Notes: generated by a model from the sequence alone, not told the origin. Positions 35,646-44,103 are shown, counted from the stretch's first letter. The stretch is DNA of 64,000 bases from an uncultured Phycisphaerales bacterium (GCA_905480395.1 CAJQQE010000012.1:1-64000); one strand, 5' to 3'. A program made the numbers and translations.

Positions 35646-35680
35646 AAAACCCCTCCAAGTCTGGCTTGGAGGGGTTTTTC
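35646..35680 (-). terminator. Terminator after the dockerin-tailed protein gene
   Basis: A perfect 14-bp stem (35646-35659 with 35665-35678) with a 5-base loop, flanked by A and T runs on both strands. It lies 152 bases after the minus-strand stop at 35831 and separates that gene from fabG. The region from 35681 to 35830 shows nothing else. Confidence 0.88.
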
Positions 35681-35830
35681 GTTGATCGCAGGAAATGAAA
35701 TCGGAGGTCAGACGATGCCTTGTGCCAATATCGAACGGGCGACCTTGAGGAAGCCGGCGATCTCTCCAGGAGATCATGGAAGTCTTCAAATGACGTGAGG
35801 GTCGGCCCTGAAGCGTCGCTCAACGAGGAC

Positions 35831-37468
35831 TTACTGGCACGGGCCCCAGTCACCCAGCAGGATCGTGAGATCCTCTCCGTTGACGATGCCATCATCATTC
35901 AGATCGGCGATGGCCCGTTTCGGCTGAGTGACCTTGCCCCAGTAGGCAAGGACAATGGCGAGATCGGCCCCGTCAACGATGCCGTTGTGGTCGAGGTCAC
36001 CGATGCAGGTCTCGGCCGGTTCGACAATGACCTTGAAGAGGTAGTTCGAGGCGAAGGTCTCGCCGGAAGTCACGATCGCCTGCCCCGTCGAGAGGATGCC
36101 GCCGTAGATCCAGGCGATGACCGTGGGCTCGGTGATCGCATCAAGGTCGTAGAGACCTTCGGGGGTGATCGCGACCCGAGGAATCGTCAGGGACTCGGTT
36201 CCATGAAAGTAGAGTTCACCGGTCGAATTGTAAATGTCGGGATACGCCGCTCCCAGCAGGTGCTGAGACCACTCGTTGCTCTCCGGCTTGTAGCGGACGG
36301 CATGAACGTCGTTGGAATAGGGAATCGTCGGATCCGGGTAGAGGTCGCCGTTCAAGAGGACCTGGTAGCCGAGCCCTCCGAAGGTCAGGAACCAGTTCTC
36401 CTGACGGGCTTCGGACCACAATGTCAGACGACCCGAGTTGTAGACGTTGAAACCCTGCCGAAGCGCATTCGGATCGGTCGGGTCATCCATCGTCATCGTG
36501 CCGTCACCGTTGATGACGATGGGGACCGTCCAGACACCCGGATAGCCGTCGGTGAAGTCGGTGAAAACTCCGGCCAACGCCACTCCGCCGGTTTCGCCAC
36601 CGGGGACCCGGGCAGGCAGGATGTTCAGGTCGCGGCGGCGGGCCCATGTGGGCGGTTCCGCAGTGGCCCCGATGAACTCGGGCTCGGCATCGGGATCACC
36701 AACGTCCAGTCGGAATCGACGAATGCTCTTGGTGTAGACCTGGTCGTAGGTGGCTGGACAGCCACCACCGTCGGTATACCCGCCCTGGAAGTTCTGCCCG
36801 AGACACAGCCAGTATTCGTCGCCGTTCTTCAGCATGATGCCGCCGGTGACGGTGAAGAAGTCGTCCGCCAGATCGCTCGGAGTATTGGCGGGCGGATCGT
36901 GGAAGGTGACGTGGTCGGCGAGCAGCGAACCGTCACCGGACACCCAGCCGATCACCCCGGGCACGTTCACAACCCGCAGGCTGTCGAAGGTCACGTAGTC
37001 GCCACTGGCATTGATGCCGTAGCCGCCCACCACCAGGAGCTTGCCATCAACCTCAAAGTACAGGGTGTTGGTGGAGGCTATCGACGCGATCTGGTCGGCC
37101 GTAAGTCCGGTGTTTTTCTCATTCATCAGACGGGCATCGGTCGTCTGATCCTCGACGTTGATCATGTAAATGGTGTGATTGAAGATCGTGCTGGGAAAGT
37201 TGTCGCTTGCATCACATGTAAAGTCGTGCATACCGGCCGACATGCCGCCGATGATGATCGCTTGGCTTTCGAACTGGCCGACTGCGGCGGAGTGCACCGT
37301 GCCCAGTGGATCGCTCTTCCAGTCGATCTGCTCGATCGTGACGTTGAAGGGTGTCTGACCTTGGATCAGCGGAGAGAGGTCTTCGGTCTGATTCTGCGCC
37401 AGCACTGACGAACTCAGCAATGGAATGGCAGCAAGGACAGTACAAAACACATGAGTGCGATGAAACAT
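35831..37468 (-). CDS. Secreted repeat protein with C-terminal dockerin-like tail
   Basis: A 545-residue exported protein: signal peptide MFHRTHVFCTVLAAIPLLSS cut after VLA, then a beta-rich body with propeller-like repeats (AIIIGGMSAGM, KLLVVGGYGIN, WFLTFGGLGYQ), possibly Kelch-like. The last 60 residues carry two calcium-loop repeats (GDLDHNGIVDGADL and ADLNDDGIVNGEDL) and end WGPCQ, the GC-type dockerin arrangement shared with the sugar-dehydrogenase-like protein at 3.5 kb. A strong SD, AAGGAGAAAG, directly precedes the ATG. It is monocistronic and interrupts the fatty-acid genes. Function is unknown. Confidence 0.75.
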   Translation of the reverse strand: MFHRTHVFCTVLAAIPLLSSSVLAQNQTEDLSPLIQGQTPFNVTIEQIDWKSDPLGTVHSAAVGQFESQAIIIGGMSAGMHDFTCDASDNFPSTIFNHTIYMINVEDQTTDARLMNEKNTGLTADQIASIASTNTLYFEVDGKLLVVGGYGINASGDYVTFDSLRVVNVPGVIGWVSGDGSLLADHVTFHDPPANTPSDLADDFFTVTGGIMLKNGDEYWLCLGQNFQGGYTDGGGCPATYDQVYTKSIRRFRLDVGDPDAEPEFIGATAEPPTWARRRDLNILPARVPGGETGGVALAGVFTDFTDGYPGVWTVPIVINGDGTMTMDDPTDPNALRQGFNVYNSGRLTLWSEARQENWFLTFGGLGYQVLLNGDLYPDPTIPYSNDVHAVRYKPESNEWSQHLLGAAYPDIYNSTGELYFHGTESLTIPRVAITPEGLYDLDAITEPTVIAWIYGGILSTGQAIVTSGETFASNYLFKVIVEPAETCIGDLDHNGIVDGADLAIVLAYWGKVTQPKRAIADLNDDGIVNGEDLTILLGDWGPCQ

Positions 37469-37692
37469 CTTTCTCCTTCAGTCTGTTGACGGTTGAACTG
37501 TCTTGCGGGGCCTGCCCGCGTCAAGATCGATCGAGCCTGCGGCAGTGCGGAGTTCCTGCGCCTAAGCATCGGTCACTGCAAGGCCCCGGTCAACGGTTTT
37601 CTACCGTGAACCAGCAAGTTCCGGGTCGGAATCGGTTGGCTGAGAATGCCTCCCGTTGATAACGTCCCCAAAAAGGCAGGAAAAAGGAGAAA

Positions 37693-37724
37693 GGCGGGCG
37701 TTGGAGTCATCTCTGACGCCCGCC
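37693..37724 (-). terminator. Second terminator downstream of the lipoprotein gene
   Basis: A 9-bp GC-rich stem (37693-37701 with 37716-37724) and a 14-base loop, followed on the minus strand by TTTCTCCTTTTTC. It is 216 bases past the lipoprotein stop, with an earlier hairpin between. Confidence 0.65.
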
Positions 37725-37872
37725 CGCTCATCCGTCGAGCATCTCGTTCCACTGGATCTTGAGCCCGTCGCTCAGGCTTCCACGCGTGCGTTCATCGCTG
37801 GTGATGAGGATGCGAGGAGGCGACGGCGAAGACTTCTTCGGTGGCGATGCCCCGAAGATCGGTGGATCAAAG

Positions 37873-37908
37873 GAAACGCGACCCCCGAGAGATTGGAGGT
37901 CGCGTTTC
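37873..37908 (-). terminator. Terminator after the lipoprotein gene
   Basis: An 11-bp perfect stem (37873-37883 with 37898-37908) with a 14-base loop, 31 bases after the minus-strand stop. The 3' arm ends in GTTTC followed by CTTTG, so the T-run is modest. Confidence 0.6.
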
Positions 37909-37939
37909 GGTCTATGTCAGTTTTAGTGGCTGAGGCCGC

Positions 37940-38770
37940 TCAGTTCCCGCTTGGAGCGAAGCCTGGATTAGGATCAATCTTTGGTCCCTTGGGGCGCTTT
38001 CGCTTGCCAGGAGCACCGCCGCCTCCGCCGGGTCCTCCAGCGGGATTCCCCATGGAGCTGCTGCCTGAATCTTCTTCGGTGAAGTCCTGACTGGGGATCT
38101 CAACGATCTCGTCTGGTGCGGTCGCTCGGGCCATTTCTTCGCCGAGGATATTGAACCATGCGGTGATCCAATCTTCTCCGCTCAGCCGCTCCATCATGTT
38201 CGGAGGCGAGGGTTGCGCGTCGAATTCGGCGCCATCTGCGGCGGGATCGCCGGAGATTTCATAGGCCCACAGTTGCGGTTCGAACTGATTGTCGACCATG
38301 AAGACGGCGAGCGCGCAATCGCCAACGATCGGGTGACTTCCGGTTCGGACGTCGATACCGATGATGTTGGAGGTGGCGGTTTCCCACTCTCCAGATGCCG
38401 CCATCTGTTCGAGGAGAAACGCATCCATGCCGGAGAGCATGCCGCCGAGTCGACCAGCGTCGCCGCGAGCAAACGCGTCGAAGAATCTCAGGACCGCAAT
38501 TCGGCCCGCATCATTATCCGGGGCCAGATCTTCCGACATATTGACCCGCGGGTCGATGTCGTAGCGAGCCATCAAATCAGCGATGGGCGTCACGGTCGGC
38601 GCGGGCGGGGGCGGAGGCGGTGCGGGCGCTCGCTTCGCCACGGGGGCGGCAGCAGGCGGTGGGGGTTCTGACCCGCAGGCAGCGAGGCCTAGCGACACGG
38701 CAGTCACCGCGGACAGGCTGGCGAGGTCACGAAACATTCGAATGGTCGGGCTTGAGATCCGGTTGGTCAT
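37940..38770 (-). CDS. Lipoprotein of unknown function
   Basis: A 276-residue protein with a lipoprotein signal ending LGLAAC near residue 32, then a Pro/Ala-rich spacer. The mature domain includes a helical pair (VLRFFDAFARGDAGRLGGML) reminiscent of NTF2-like folds, but I cannot assign a family. The C-terminal 45 residues are Gly/Pro-rich, then basic (GAPGKRKRPKGPK). The start overlaps the fabD 3' end by 44 bases; a second ATG at 38737 would give a shorter signal. Transcription is probably continuous with fabD. Confidence 0.6.
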   Translation of the reverse strand: MTNRISSPTIRMFRDLASLSAVTAVSLGLAACGSEPPPPAAAPVAKRAPAPPPPPPAPTVTPIADLMARYDIDPRVNMSEDLAPDNDAGRIAVLRFFDAFARGDAGRLGGMLSGMDAFLLEQMAASGEWETATSNIIGIDVRTGSHPIVGDCALAVFMVDNQFEPQLWAYEISGDPAADGAEFDAQPSPPNMMERLSGEDWITAWFNILGEEMARATAPDEIVEIPSQDFTEEDSGSSSMGNPAGGPGGGGGAPGKRKRPKGPKIDPNPGFAPSGN

Positions 38771-39704
38771 GGCTGGTGACTTCCACGGTTTTATCGATTC
38801 GGCGGAATAGCCCCTTGAGCACCTTGCCCGGGGCCAGCTCATGAATCTGCGGCCGATCTGATTCCGGGGTCTCCGAAATCGTGCGGGCGAGATCCAAACA
38901 GTTCGACGACCATCGTACCGGAGTCGTCAGTTGTTCGATCAACCGAGTCTTCAGAAGTTCCGGATTGTCCGGATCATGTGGTTTTCCGGTGACATTGGAG
39001 TAGACCACCGTGGAAAGGGGTTGAAAATCCACTTCCTCGAGGGCTTTGGCCATTCCTTCGGCCGCAGGGGCCATTAAGGGGCTGTGGAAGGCCCCCGCGA
39101 CGGCGAGCGCCGTCGCTCGGAGTCGCATGTCGCCGGCGGCCGTCACGGCTCGCTCGCAGGCAGATCGGGATCCGGAAATCACGATCTGGCCCGTCGCATT
39201 GAAGTTCGCGGGGGCCAGAATGTCGTTTCCCCGGGCGGCGTCACAGACTTCGTTGGCCTGGTCTTCGTCCGCCCCGATGAGGGCGACCATGCCGCCTTCT
39301 GAAGCTTCCGCGGCTTGCTGCATCAGGCGGCCGCGGGTGGCGACGAGCTTGAGACCATCTCGAAATCCAAAGGCCCCAGCAAGATGCAGCGCGGTGTACT
39401 CGCCGAGTGAGAGCCCAAGGGTGGCAAAGAGGTCTGCGCCTCCCCAGCATTCGAGGAGGCCTTGATAGCTGGCCACGGCCGCAGTGAAGAGGGCCGGTTG
39501 GCTGACATCAGTTCGGTTCAGGGTGTCGGCTGGACCGTCGAAGCAAAGGCTGGTCAGCGAACCGATTCCGCCGAGTTCGACCACTTCATCGGCGGCGGCA
39601 AAGGTCTGTGCGGCGGCGGGATGTGCTTCCATCCAGCCTTGGCCCATGCCGATGATCTGAGCGCCCTGGCCAGGGCAGAGAATGACAACATTCGGTTTGT
39701 TCAT
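38727..39704 (-). CDS. fabD: Malonyl CoA-ACP transacylase
   Basis: This 325-residue enzyme loads malonyl groups onto ACP. The GQGAQ motif opens the protein (ILCPGQGAQIIGMGQGW), the nucleophile Ser lies in GLSLGEYTALHLAG and the catalytic His in AGAFHSPLMAP. The ATG at 39704 has a GGAGAT SD and is preferred to the upstream frame. It lies 142 bases downstream of fabH. Confidence 0.94.
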   Translation of the reverse strand: MNKPNVVILCPGQGAQIIGMGQGWMEAHPAAAQTFAAADEVVELGGIGSLTSLCFDGPADTLNRTDVSQPALFTAAVASYQGLLECWGGADLFATLGLSLGEYTALHLAGAFGFRDGLKLVATRGRLMQQAAEASEGGMVALIGADEDQANEVCDAARGNDILAPANFNATGQIVISGSRSACERAVTAAGDMRLRATALAVAGAFHSPLMAPAAEGMAKALEEVDFQPLSTVVYSNVTGKPHDPDNPELLKTRLIEQLTTPVRWSSNCLDLARTISETPESDRPQIHELAPGKVLKGLFRRIDKTVEVTSHDQPDLKPDHSNVS

Positions 39705-39846
39705 GACGGAGATCTCCATCGGTCATCGCAGGAATCGGCGGCGATATGAATGAATGAGGGATATCGGTTGTTCAAGCTTGATCGGCCAGCGAGTTCTTAC
39801 GTTGGACATCTTCGATCAAACTGAACTCTGGCTCATCGGCGATCGG

Positions 39847-40863
39847 TCAGTGTCGCCAGACCGAACTGGCCCAGGTCATGCCACCGCCAAAAGCGACCAG
39901 CATGGTGGGTTTCGATTCATCGATACGACCGGACTTTCTCATCTGATCGAGACAGAGGCCGACGGAACCGGCAGAGCTGTTCCCGAACTTGTCGATGTTC
40001 ACGAACACTTTCTCGCTGGGCAGTCCGAGTTTTTCGACGGCGCTTTCGATGATTCGGGCATTGGACTGGTGGCAGATGTAGGCACCGATCTCATCGGGAG
40101 CGAGGCCGGATTTCTCCAGGCCATCTTTGATCGCCCTTTGGAAACGAGTAACCGCAAACTTGTAGACCTCACGGCCATTCATTCGCAGGCAGCCCAGCTT
40201 GATCGGGTTTTCTTCATCACCCGGAGCGACTTCGGAATCGCGCCGCGGGATATAGAGCGCCTGCCAGCCGTTCCCGTCGGATTCCATGGTCTGGTAGATC
40301 GATCCCTTGGTGGGGTCGTCGTCGGCTTCGAGGATCGCGGATCCTGCGGCATCGCCGAAGAGGATCGATACCGAACGAACGTCGTAGTCGATGATCGAAC
40401 TCATGCAATCGCAACCGACGATCGCGATCCGGTCGGCCCGTCCAACCCGAATGAGGCTGTCCGCAAGATTCATGGCGTAGACGAAGCCGCTGCAGGCCGC
40501 CATCACGTCAAAGGCACCAGCGGGCGTCGCGCCAATCTCGCCGGCGATCCGGCAGGCCAGCGAAGGGCACGACATTTCGCCCGTCACCGAAGCAACGATG
40601 ACCAGGTCGAGGCTGGATCCTTCAATGCCCGCGTCCTCAAGGGCCCGCTGGACCGCGAGCCGGGAGAGGGTGAAGGTTCCCTCTTTGGGCTTGTCGCAGA
40701 TCCGACGCTCTTTGATTCCGGTTCGCTGCTGGATCCACTCGTCGCTGGTATCAACCATGCGGGCCAGATCGTCGTTGGTCAGAATTCCGTCGGGGACCGC
40801 CGAACCGGTTCCCGCGATTCGCACACCGCGGTTGAATCCCGCGGTCAGGGCAGCATGATTCAT
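39847..40863 (-). CDS. fabH: 3-oxoacyl-ACP synthase III
   Basis: This 338-residue enzyme begins fatty-acid synthesis by condensing acetyl-CoA with malonyl-ACP. The Cys-His-Asn triad is present in MAACSGFVYAM, YICHQSNARI and FGNSSAGSVG. Other typical segments are DEWIQQRTGI and LFGDAAGSAIL. Its ATG overlaps the plsX stop (ATGA), so the two are translationally coupled. Confidence 0.95.
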   Translation of the reverse strand: MNHAALTAGFNRGVRIAGTGSAVPDGILTNDDLARMVDTSDEWIQQRTGIKERRICDKPKEGTFTLSRLAVQRALEDAGIEGSSLDLVIVASVTGEMSCPSLACRIAGEIGATPAGAFDVMAACSGFVYAMNLADSLIRVGRADRIAIVGCDCMSSIIDYDVRSVSILFGDAAGSAILEADDDPTKGSIYQTMESDGNGWQALYIPRRDSEVAPGDEENPIKLGCLRMNGREVYKFAVTRFQRAIKDGLEKSGLAPDEIGAYICHQSNARIIESAVEKLGLPSEKVFVNIDKFGNSSAGSVGLCLDQMRKSGRIDESKPTMLVAFGGGMTWASSVWRH

Positions 40864-41909
40864 GTCTCGATTTCTTTCCCGGTCTCATTGCGGGCTGCGT
40901 CTTGGCCCACGGTTGCCAGCGCTTCGGTGATCGCCAAGTTGACCCCGCTCAGGACGAATTCGCGTCCTCGGAGAATGGCGTTCGTGATCGTCCGGCCGAC
41001 CGCCGAACCGTGGACGATCATGCAGACGCCGTTGACGCCCAGCAGTGGGGCGCCGCCGTATTCGTGATAATCGTGCTTCTTGTAGAGGCTCTTGACCACT
41101 GGCTCGAACCGCATCGCGAGCTCCGGGTCGATCTCGAAAACCTCAGTGGCGATTGCCTTGAAGATTCCCGCCGACAATCCTTCGGCGAGCTTGATCATCA
41201 CGTTCCCAACGACTCCGTCGGTCACCACGACGTCAGCATCGCCATCGAAGACTCCGCGACCTTCGACGTAGCCGACGAAATCAATGCCGTCTGCGTCACG
41301 AAGCATGTCTCGAGCGAACTTGAGGTCAGCGGTGCCTTTGGCTTCCTCGCCGCCCACGTTCATCAGGCCGACCCGCGGCGATTTGATTCCAAGGATTCGC
41401 TGTGCGTAGATCGAGCCCATGACACCGTATTGGGCCAGGTGATGGGGCTTGGGCTCAATATTGGCCCCCACATCGATGAGAACGATGGGGCCGCTGAAGG
41501 TTGGAACCGTGACGGCGATGCCCGGGCGGTGCACATTGCGCAGTCGTCGCATGTTCATCTGCGCCGCGGTGACGCAAGCGCCCGTGTTGCCCGCAGAGAT
41601 CCAACAATCCAGTCGATCATCTCCACCCTTGGGGCCTCCCAATCGGGATAGAAGGGCAATCGAACTCTTGCGTTTCGTTCGGACCGCTTCCACGGGCGAT
41701 TCGTTCATCCCGATGGTTTCCGAGCACGCGAGGATCTCGAGACGGTCGTCGTTGACGCCGCGCTCGACCAGTGCTTCACTGATAGCCGCTTCGTCTCCAG
41801 CGAGGACGATTCGATCTGTCGCTTCCAGATGCTCCAGGGCATCGAAGCAACCTTTGAGAATTTCGTGCGGGGCGTTGTCACCGCCCGTCACGTCGACGCC
41901 TATCCGCAT
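40860..41909 (-). CDS. plsX: Phosphate acyltransferase PlsX
   Basis: A 349-residue enzyme making acyl-phosphate from acyl-ACP, the first step of phospholipid synthesis with PlsY. MRIGVDVTGGDNAPHEILKG is the family N-terminus (usually DAMGGD; here DVTGGD), and ISAGNTGACV and DVGANIEPKP are diagnostic. It lies between rpmF and fabH, the classic rpmF-plsX-fabH order. Confidence 0.95.
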   Translation of the reverse strand: MRIGVDVTGGDNAPHEILKGCFDALEHLEATDRIVLAGDEAAISEALVERGVNDDRLEILACSETIGMNESPVEAVRTKRKSSIALLSRLGGPKGGDDRLDCWISAGNTGACVTAAQMNMRRLRNVHRPGIAVTVPTFSGPIVLIDVGANIEPKPHHLAQYGVMGSIYAQRILGIKSPRVGLMNVGGEEAKGTADLKFARDMLRDADGIDFVGYVEGRGVFDGDADVVVTDGVVGNVMIKLAEGLSAGIFKAIATEVFEIDPELAMRFEPVVKSLYKKHDYHEYGGAPLLGVNGVCMIVHGSAVGRTITNAILRGREFVLSGVNLAITEALATVGQDAARNETGKEIET

Positions 41910-41964
41910 AGGAGCAGCGTATCCGTTCCGAACTTAAAGAGTGTGAGGACGCATGCCAAACCGG

Positions 41965-42153
41965 TCAGGACGACGGCTTGGTTGCCTTGACTTGGAGACC
42001 GGGCCGAACGTAGCCGCATTCGCGACACGCGGTGTGAGGTCGCTTGGCACCACCACAATTCGGGCAAAGGACGGTGTGAGTCGGCTCGATCGCAAGATGG
42101 GAGCGACGACGATGGGTACGACCGGGCGATTGTCTGAATGATGGGACTGGCAT
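41965..42153 (-). CDS. rpmF: 50S ribosomal protein L32
   Basis: A 62-residue zinc-ribbon ribosomal protein: MPVPSFRQSPGRTHRRRSH, then two CxxC knuckles in CPNCGGAKRPHTACREC. SD AGGAAA precedes the ATG. Longer frames here on the same strand are out of frame or extend without support. It heads the lipid-synthesis operon. Confidence 0.93.
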   Translation of the reverse strand: MPVPSFRQSPGRTHRRRSHLAIEPTHTVLCPNCGGAKRPHTACRECGYVRPGLQVKATKPSS

Positions 42154-42291
42154 CGGCGGGTTTCCTGAGGGCTCAAAAAGCCTGAATCGGGCTTCTCGTC
42201 CCCGCAAAGCGGTCTGTGAGCGAGAATTGGGTAAGGTACGCGGCCCCCGATGGGGTGTCAAGGATTCATTCGTCTCGGAACCGGAGCGCTC

Positions 42292-42768
42292 ATGTCGAAA
42301 CCCCCTTTTAAGCTGTTTACAGACGGTGGTGCGTCTCCGAATCCAGGCGCTGGAGGCTGGGCCTTCATTCTGGCATCGGCCGACGGCCAGATGATCGAGC
42401 GATTCGGGGGGGAGGCTGATTCAACCAACAATCGTATGGAAATGACCGCGGTGATACGCGGTTTTGAGGCCGTACTGGAGCTTTCGGAGGGGATCAAGCC
42501 AGATCTGGAGCTCATCGCGGACAGCAAGTACGTCCTTCAGGGGCTTCAAGAGTGGATGCCAGGGTGGAAGAAACGTGGATGGATGAAGGCCGGAAAACCA
42601 GCCAAACCGGTCCTCAACGTTGATCTCTGGAAGGAGTTGGATGCACTCTCCCAGCGGTTGGAACTAACTTTTTCATGGGTCCGTGGTCATACGGGGCATT
42701 TGGGCAACGAACGATGCGATGAGCTCGTCAAGGATGGGATCCGCAGCGTGGGCGGCACGGTGGCCTAA
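42292..42768 (+). CDS. rnhA: Ribonuclease HI
   Basis: A 158-residue enzyme that cuts the RNA strand of RNA:DNA hybrids. The DEDD active site is visible: Asp in [11 protein letters not shown], Glu in NRMEMTAVI, Asp in ADSKYVLQG and Asp in GNERCDELV. Typical length. SD GGAG lies 8 bases before the ATG at 42292. It is divergent from rpmF. Confidence 0.94.
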   Translation: MSKPPFKLFTDGGASPNPGAGGWAFILASADGQMIERFGGEADSTNNRMEMTAVIRGFEAVLELSEGIKPDLELIADSKYVLQGLQEWMPGWKKRGWMKAGKPAKPVLNVDLWKELDALSQRLELTFSWVRGHTGHLGNERCDELVKDGIRSVGGTVA

Positions 42769-42825
42769 AGCACCAGCGAGAAGATTCTGGCCGCTCGTGA
42801 TTCGGGTCTTCGGGCGGCTTCAGCC

Positions 42826-42854
42826 TTGCCCTCTTGGCGGGGGGCCGGTATCCT
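42826..42854 (+). promoter_or_regulatory. Probable sigma-70-type promoter for rpsL-rpsG
   Basis: TTGCCC (42826-42831) and TATCCT (42849-42854) are separated by exactly 17 bases and each matches four of six consensus positions. This gives a leader of about 50-55 bases before rpsL. Confidence 0.5.
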
Positions 42855-42913
42855 CCTCGACTCGCTGCTCATCTTCCGAGCCTCGTGTTCAATTCGTCCG
42901 ACAGAGACCCCGC

Positions 42914-43288
42914 ATGCCGACCATCAACCAGCTCGTCCGCAATCCCCGCCGCCATCAGCCCGTCAAATCGAAGGTCAAGGACCTTGACGCCTGTCCTCAG
43001 CGACGCGGTGTTTGTCTTCAGGTCCGAACCGTCACTCCGAAGAAGCCCAACTCGGCGCTTCGCAAGGTGGCTCGTGTTCGACTCTCCAACGGCAAAGAAG
43101 TTTCGGCATACATCGGCGGCGAAGGACACAACCTTCAGGAACACTCCATCGTGCTCGTTCGCGGTGGCCGAGTTCGTGACCTTCCCGGTGTGCGGTACCA
43201 CGTCGTCCGCGGCTCCCTCGACTGCCTCGGCGTCGATGGACGTCGTCAGGGCCGATCGAAGTACGGCGTGAAGCGCGCGAAGAAGTGA
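42914..43288 (+). CDS. rpsL: 30S ribosomal protein S12
   Basis: A 124-residue ribosomal protein at the decoding centre. [33 protein letters not shown] and the streptomycin-loop segment [13 protein letters not shown] are all present; the Lys usually altered in streptomycin resistance is intact (PKKPNS). The start at 42914 fits the family exactly. Confidence 0.97.
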   Translation: MPTINQLVRNPRRHQPVKSKVKDLDACPQRRGVCLQVRTVTPKKPNSALRKVARVRLSNGKEVSAYIGGEGHNLQEHSIVLVRGGRVRDLPGVRYHVVRGSLDCLGVDGRRQGRSKYGVKRAKK

Positions 43289-43497
43289 TTCAACGGGACC
43301 ATTCGGTCCCACCTTTATTTAGCATTCGACGGATCACGGCGAAGGTCGTTGTGGCCGGCGAATCAAGAAAATTTTTCGGCAAGTAATCGCGACCCCCGAG
43401 ACCCCGGGAATCACCAAGTCCCAGGTCGCGATGAACGAAGGTTCCGAACCCTCAAAGAAGAGGGCGCGGAGCGGACGAGCCGGAAGGAGTCCAAGCA
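43289..43497 (+). promoter_or_regulatory. Structured rpsL-rpsG intercistronic region (possible S7 binding site)
   Basis: This 209-base spacer holds a hairpin GGGACC/GGTCCC (43295-43310) just after rpsL with a T-rich flank, a 9-bp stem ATCGCGACC (43386-43394) pairing with 43424-43432 around a 29-base loop, and a small hairpin CCCTC/GAGGG (43449-43464). In E. coli S7 represses the str operon by binding the rpsL-rpsG spacer; a similar role here is inferred from position and structure only. Confidence 0.4.
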
Positions 43498-43998
43498 ATG
43501 GCCGGTCGTATTACCAAGGCAGAACTTCAGCTCAAGCCCGATCCCCGCTACGCAGATCTGGTGCTGTCACGATTCATCAACAGCATGATGCACGGCGGCA
43601 ATAAGTCCACCGCAATTCGTGTGGTCTACAACGCCTTTGACGAGATTCAGAAGCGACTGGACGACGGCAAGGCTCCGGATCTTCCCGAGACCGCGCTCGA
43701 AGTCTTCCATCTCGCGCTGGACAACGTCCGGCCGCAGGTCGAAGTCCGATCGAAGCGAGTCGGTGGTGCGAACTATCAGGTGCCTATGCAGCTGAACCGT
43801 CGCCGCCAGCAGTCACTCACCTTCCGTTGGATCATCACCTCGGCCCGCGAAGAGCGAGGCAAGCCGATCCACATGCGACTGGCGAAGGAACTCTGGGATG
43901 CCGCCCACAACGAGGGCAAGTCGGTCACAACCCGCGAGAACACGCATCGAATGGCCGAGGCCAACCGCGCGTTCGCCCACTTCGGTCGCAACCGCTGA
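43498..43998 (+). CDS. rpsG: 30S ribosomal protein S7
   Basis: A 166-residue primary 16S rRNA-binding protein of the 30S head. RFINSMMHGGNKSTA, VRSKRVGGANYQVP and MRLAKELWDAA are typical. It is about ten residues longer than the E. coli short form. A strong SD (GGAAGGAGT) precedes the ATG. fusA does not follow; a decamer repeat and a terminator do. Confidence 0.96.
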   Translation: MAGRITKAELQLKPDPRYADLVLSRFINSMMHGGNKSTAIRVVYNAFDEIQKRLDDGKAPDLPETALEVFHLALDNVRPQVEVRSKRVGGANYQVPMQLNRRRQQSLTFRWIITSAREERGKPIHMRLAKELWDAAHNEGKSVTTRENTHRMAEANRAFAHFGRNR

Positions 43999-44045
43999 TC
44001 ATTCCTGATCATCACTGATCATCACTGATCAGCGCCGATCAGCCC
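43996..44045. repeat. Five-unit tandem decamer repeat after rpsG
   Basis: Five 10-base units run in phase, beginning with the TGA of rpsG itself. The core is TGATCA, a 6-base palindrome, in the first four units; units two and three are identical (TGATCATCAC), and the last is CGATCAGCCC. The rpsG terminator starts 17 bases later. Confidence 0.82.
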
Positions 44046-44062
44046 CAACGAAATCGGAATCA

Positions 44063-44103
44063 CCGCGAGCCGGATCTTTCAAGATTCGGCTCGCGGTTTT
44101 TCT
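44063..44103 (+). terminator. Rho-independent terminator of rpsL-rpsG
   Basis: A 16-base near-perfect inverted repeat (44063-44078 with 44081-44096, one G-T wobble), followed by TTTTTCT. The innermost pairs must open to form the loop. Confidence 0.9.

Larger units (their letters stand above)
37469..37939. other. Intergenic region with two minus-strand terminators
   Basis: This 471-base gap on the minus strand lies between the lipoprotein stop and the dockerin-gene start. It holds two hairpins (listed separately) about 150 bases apart. Between them runs a short open frame that ends at 37728, 4 bases before the second hairpin. From 37500 to 37690 a TTGACC at about 17 bases from a weak -10 could drive the dockerin gene; this is not firm. 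Confidence 0.4.

Noticed and set aside
35720-37408. A 562-codon plus-strand open frame
   Set aside because: Antisense to the dockerin-tailed protein, which has a signal peptide, an SD and a terminator.
39754-41067. A 437-codon plus-strand open frame
   Set aside because: Antisense to fabH and plsX, both unmistakable.
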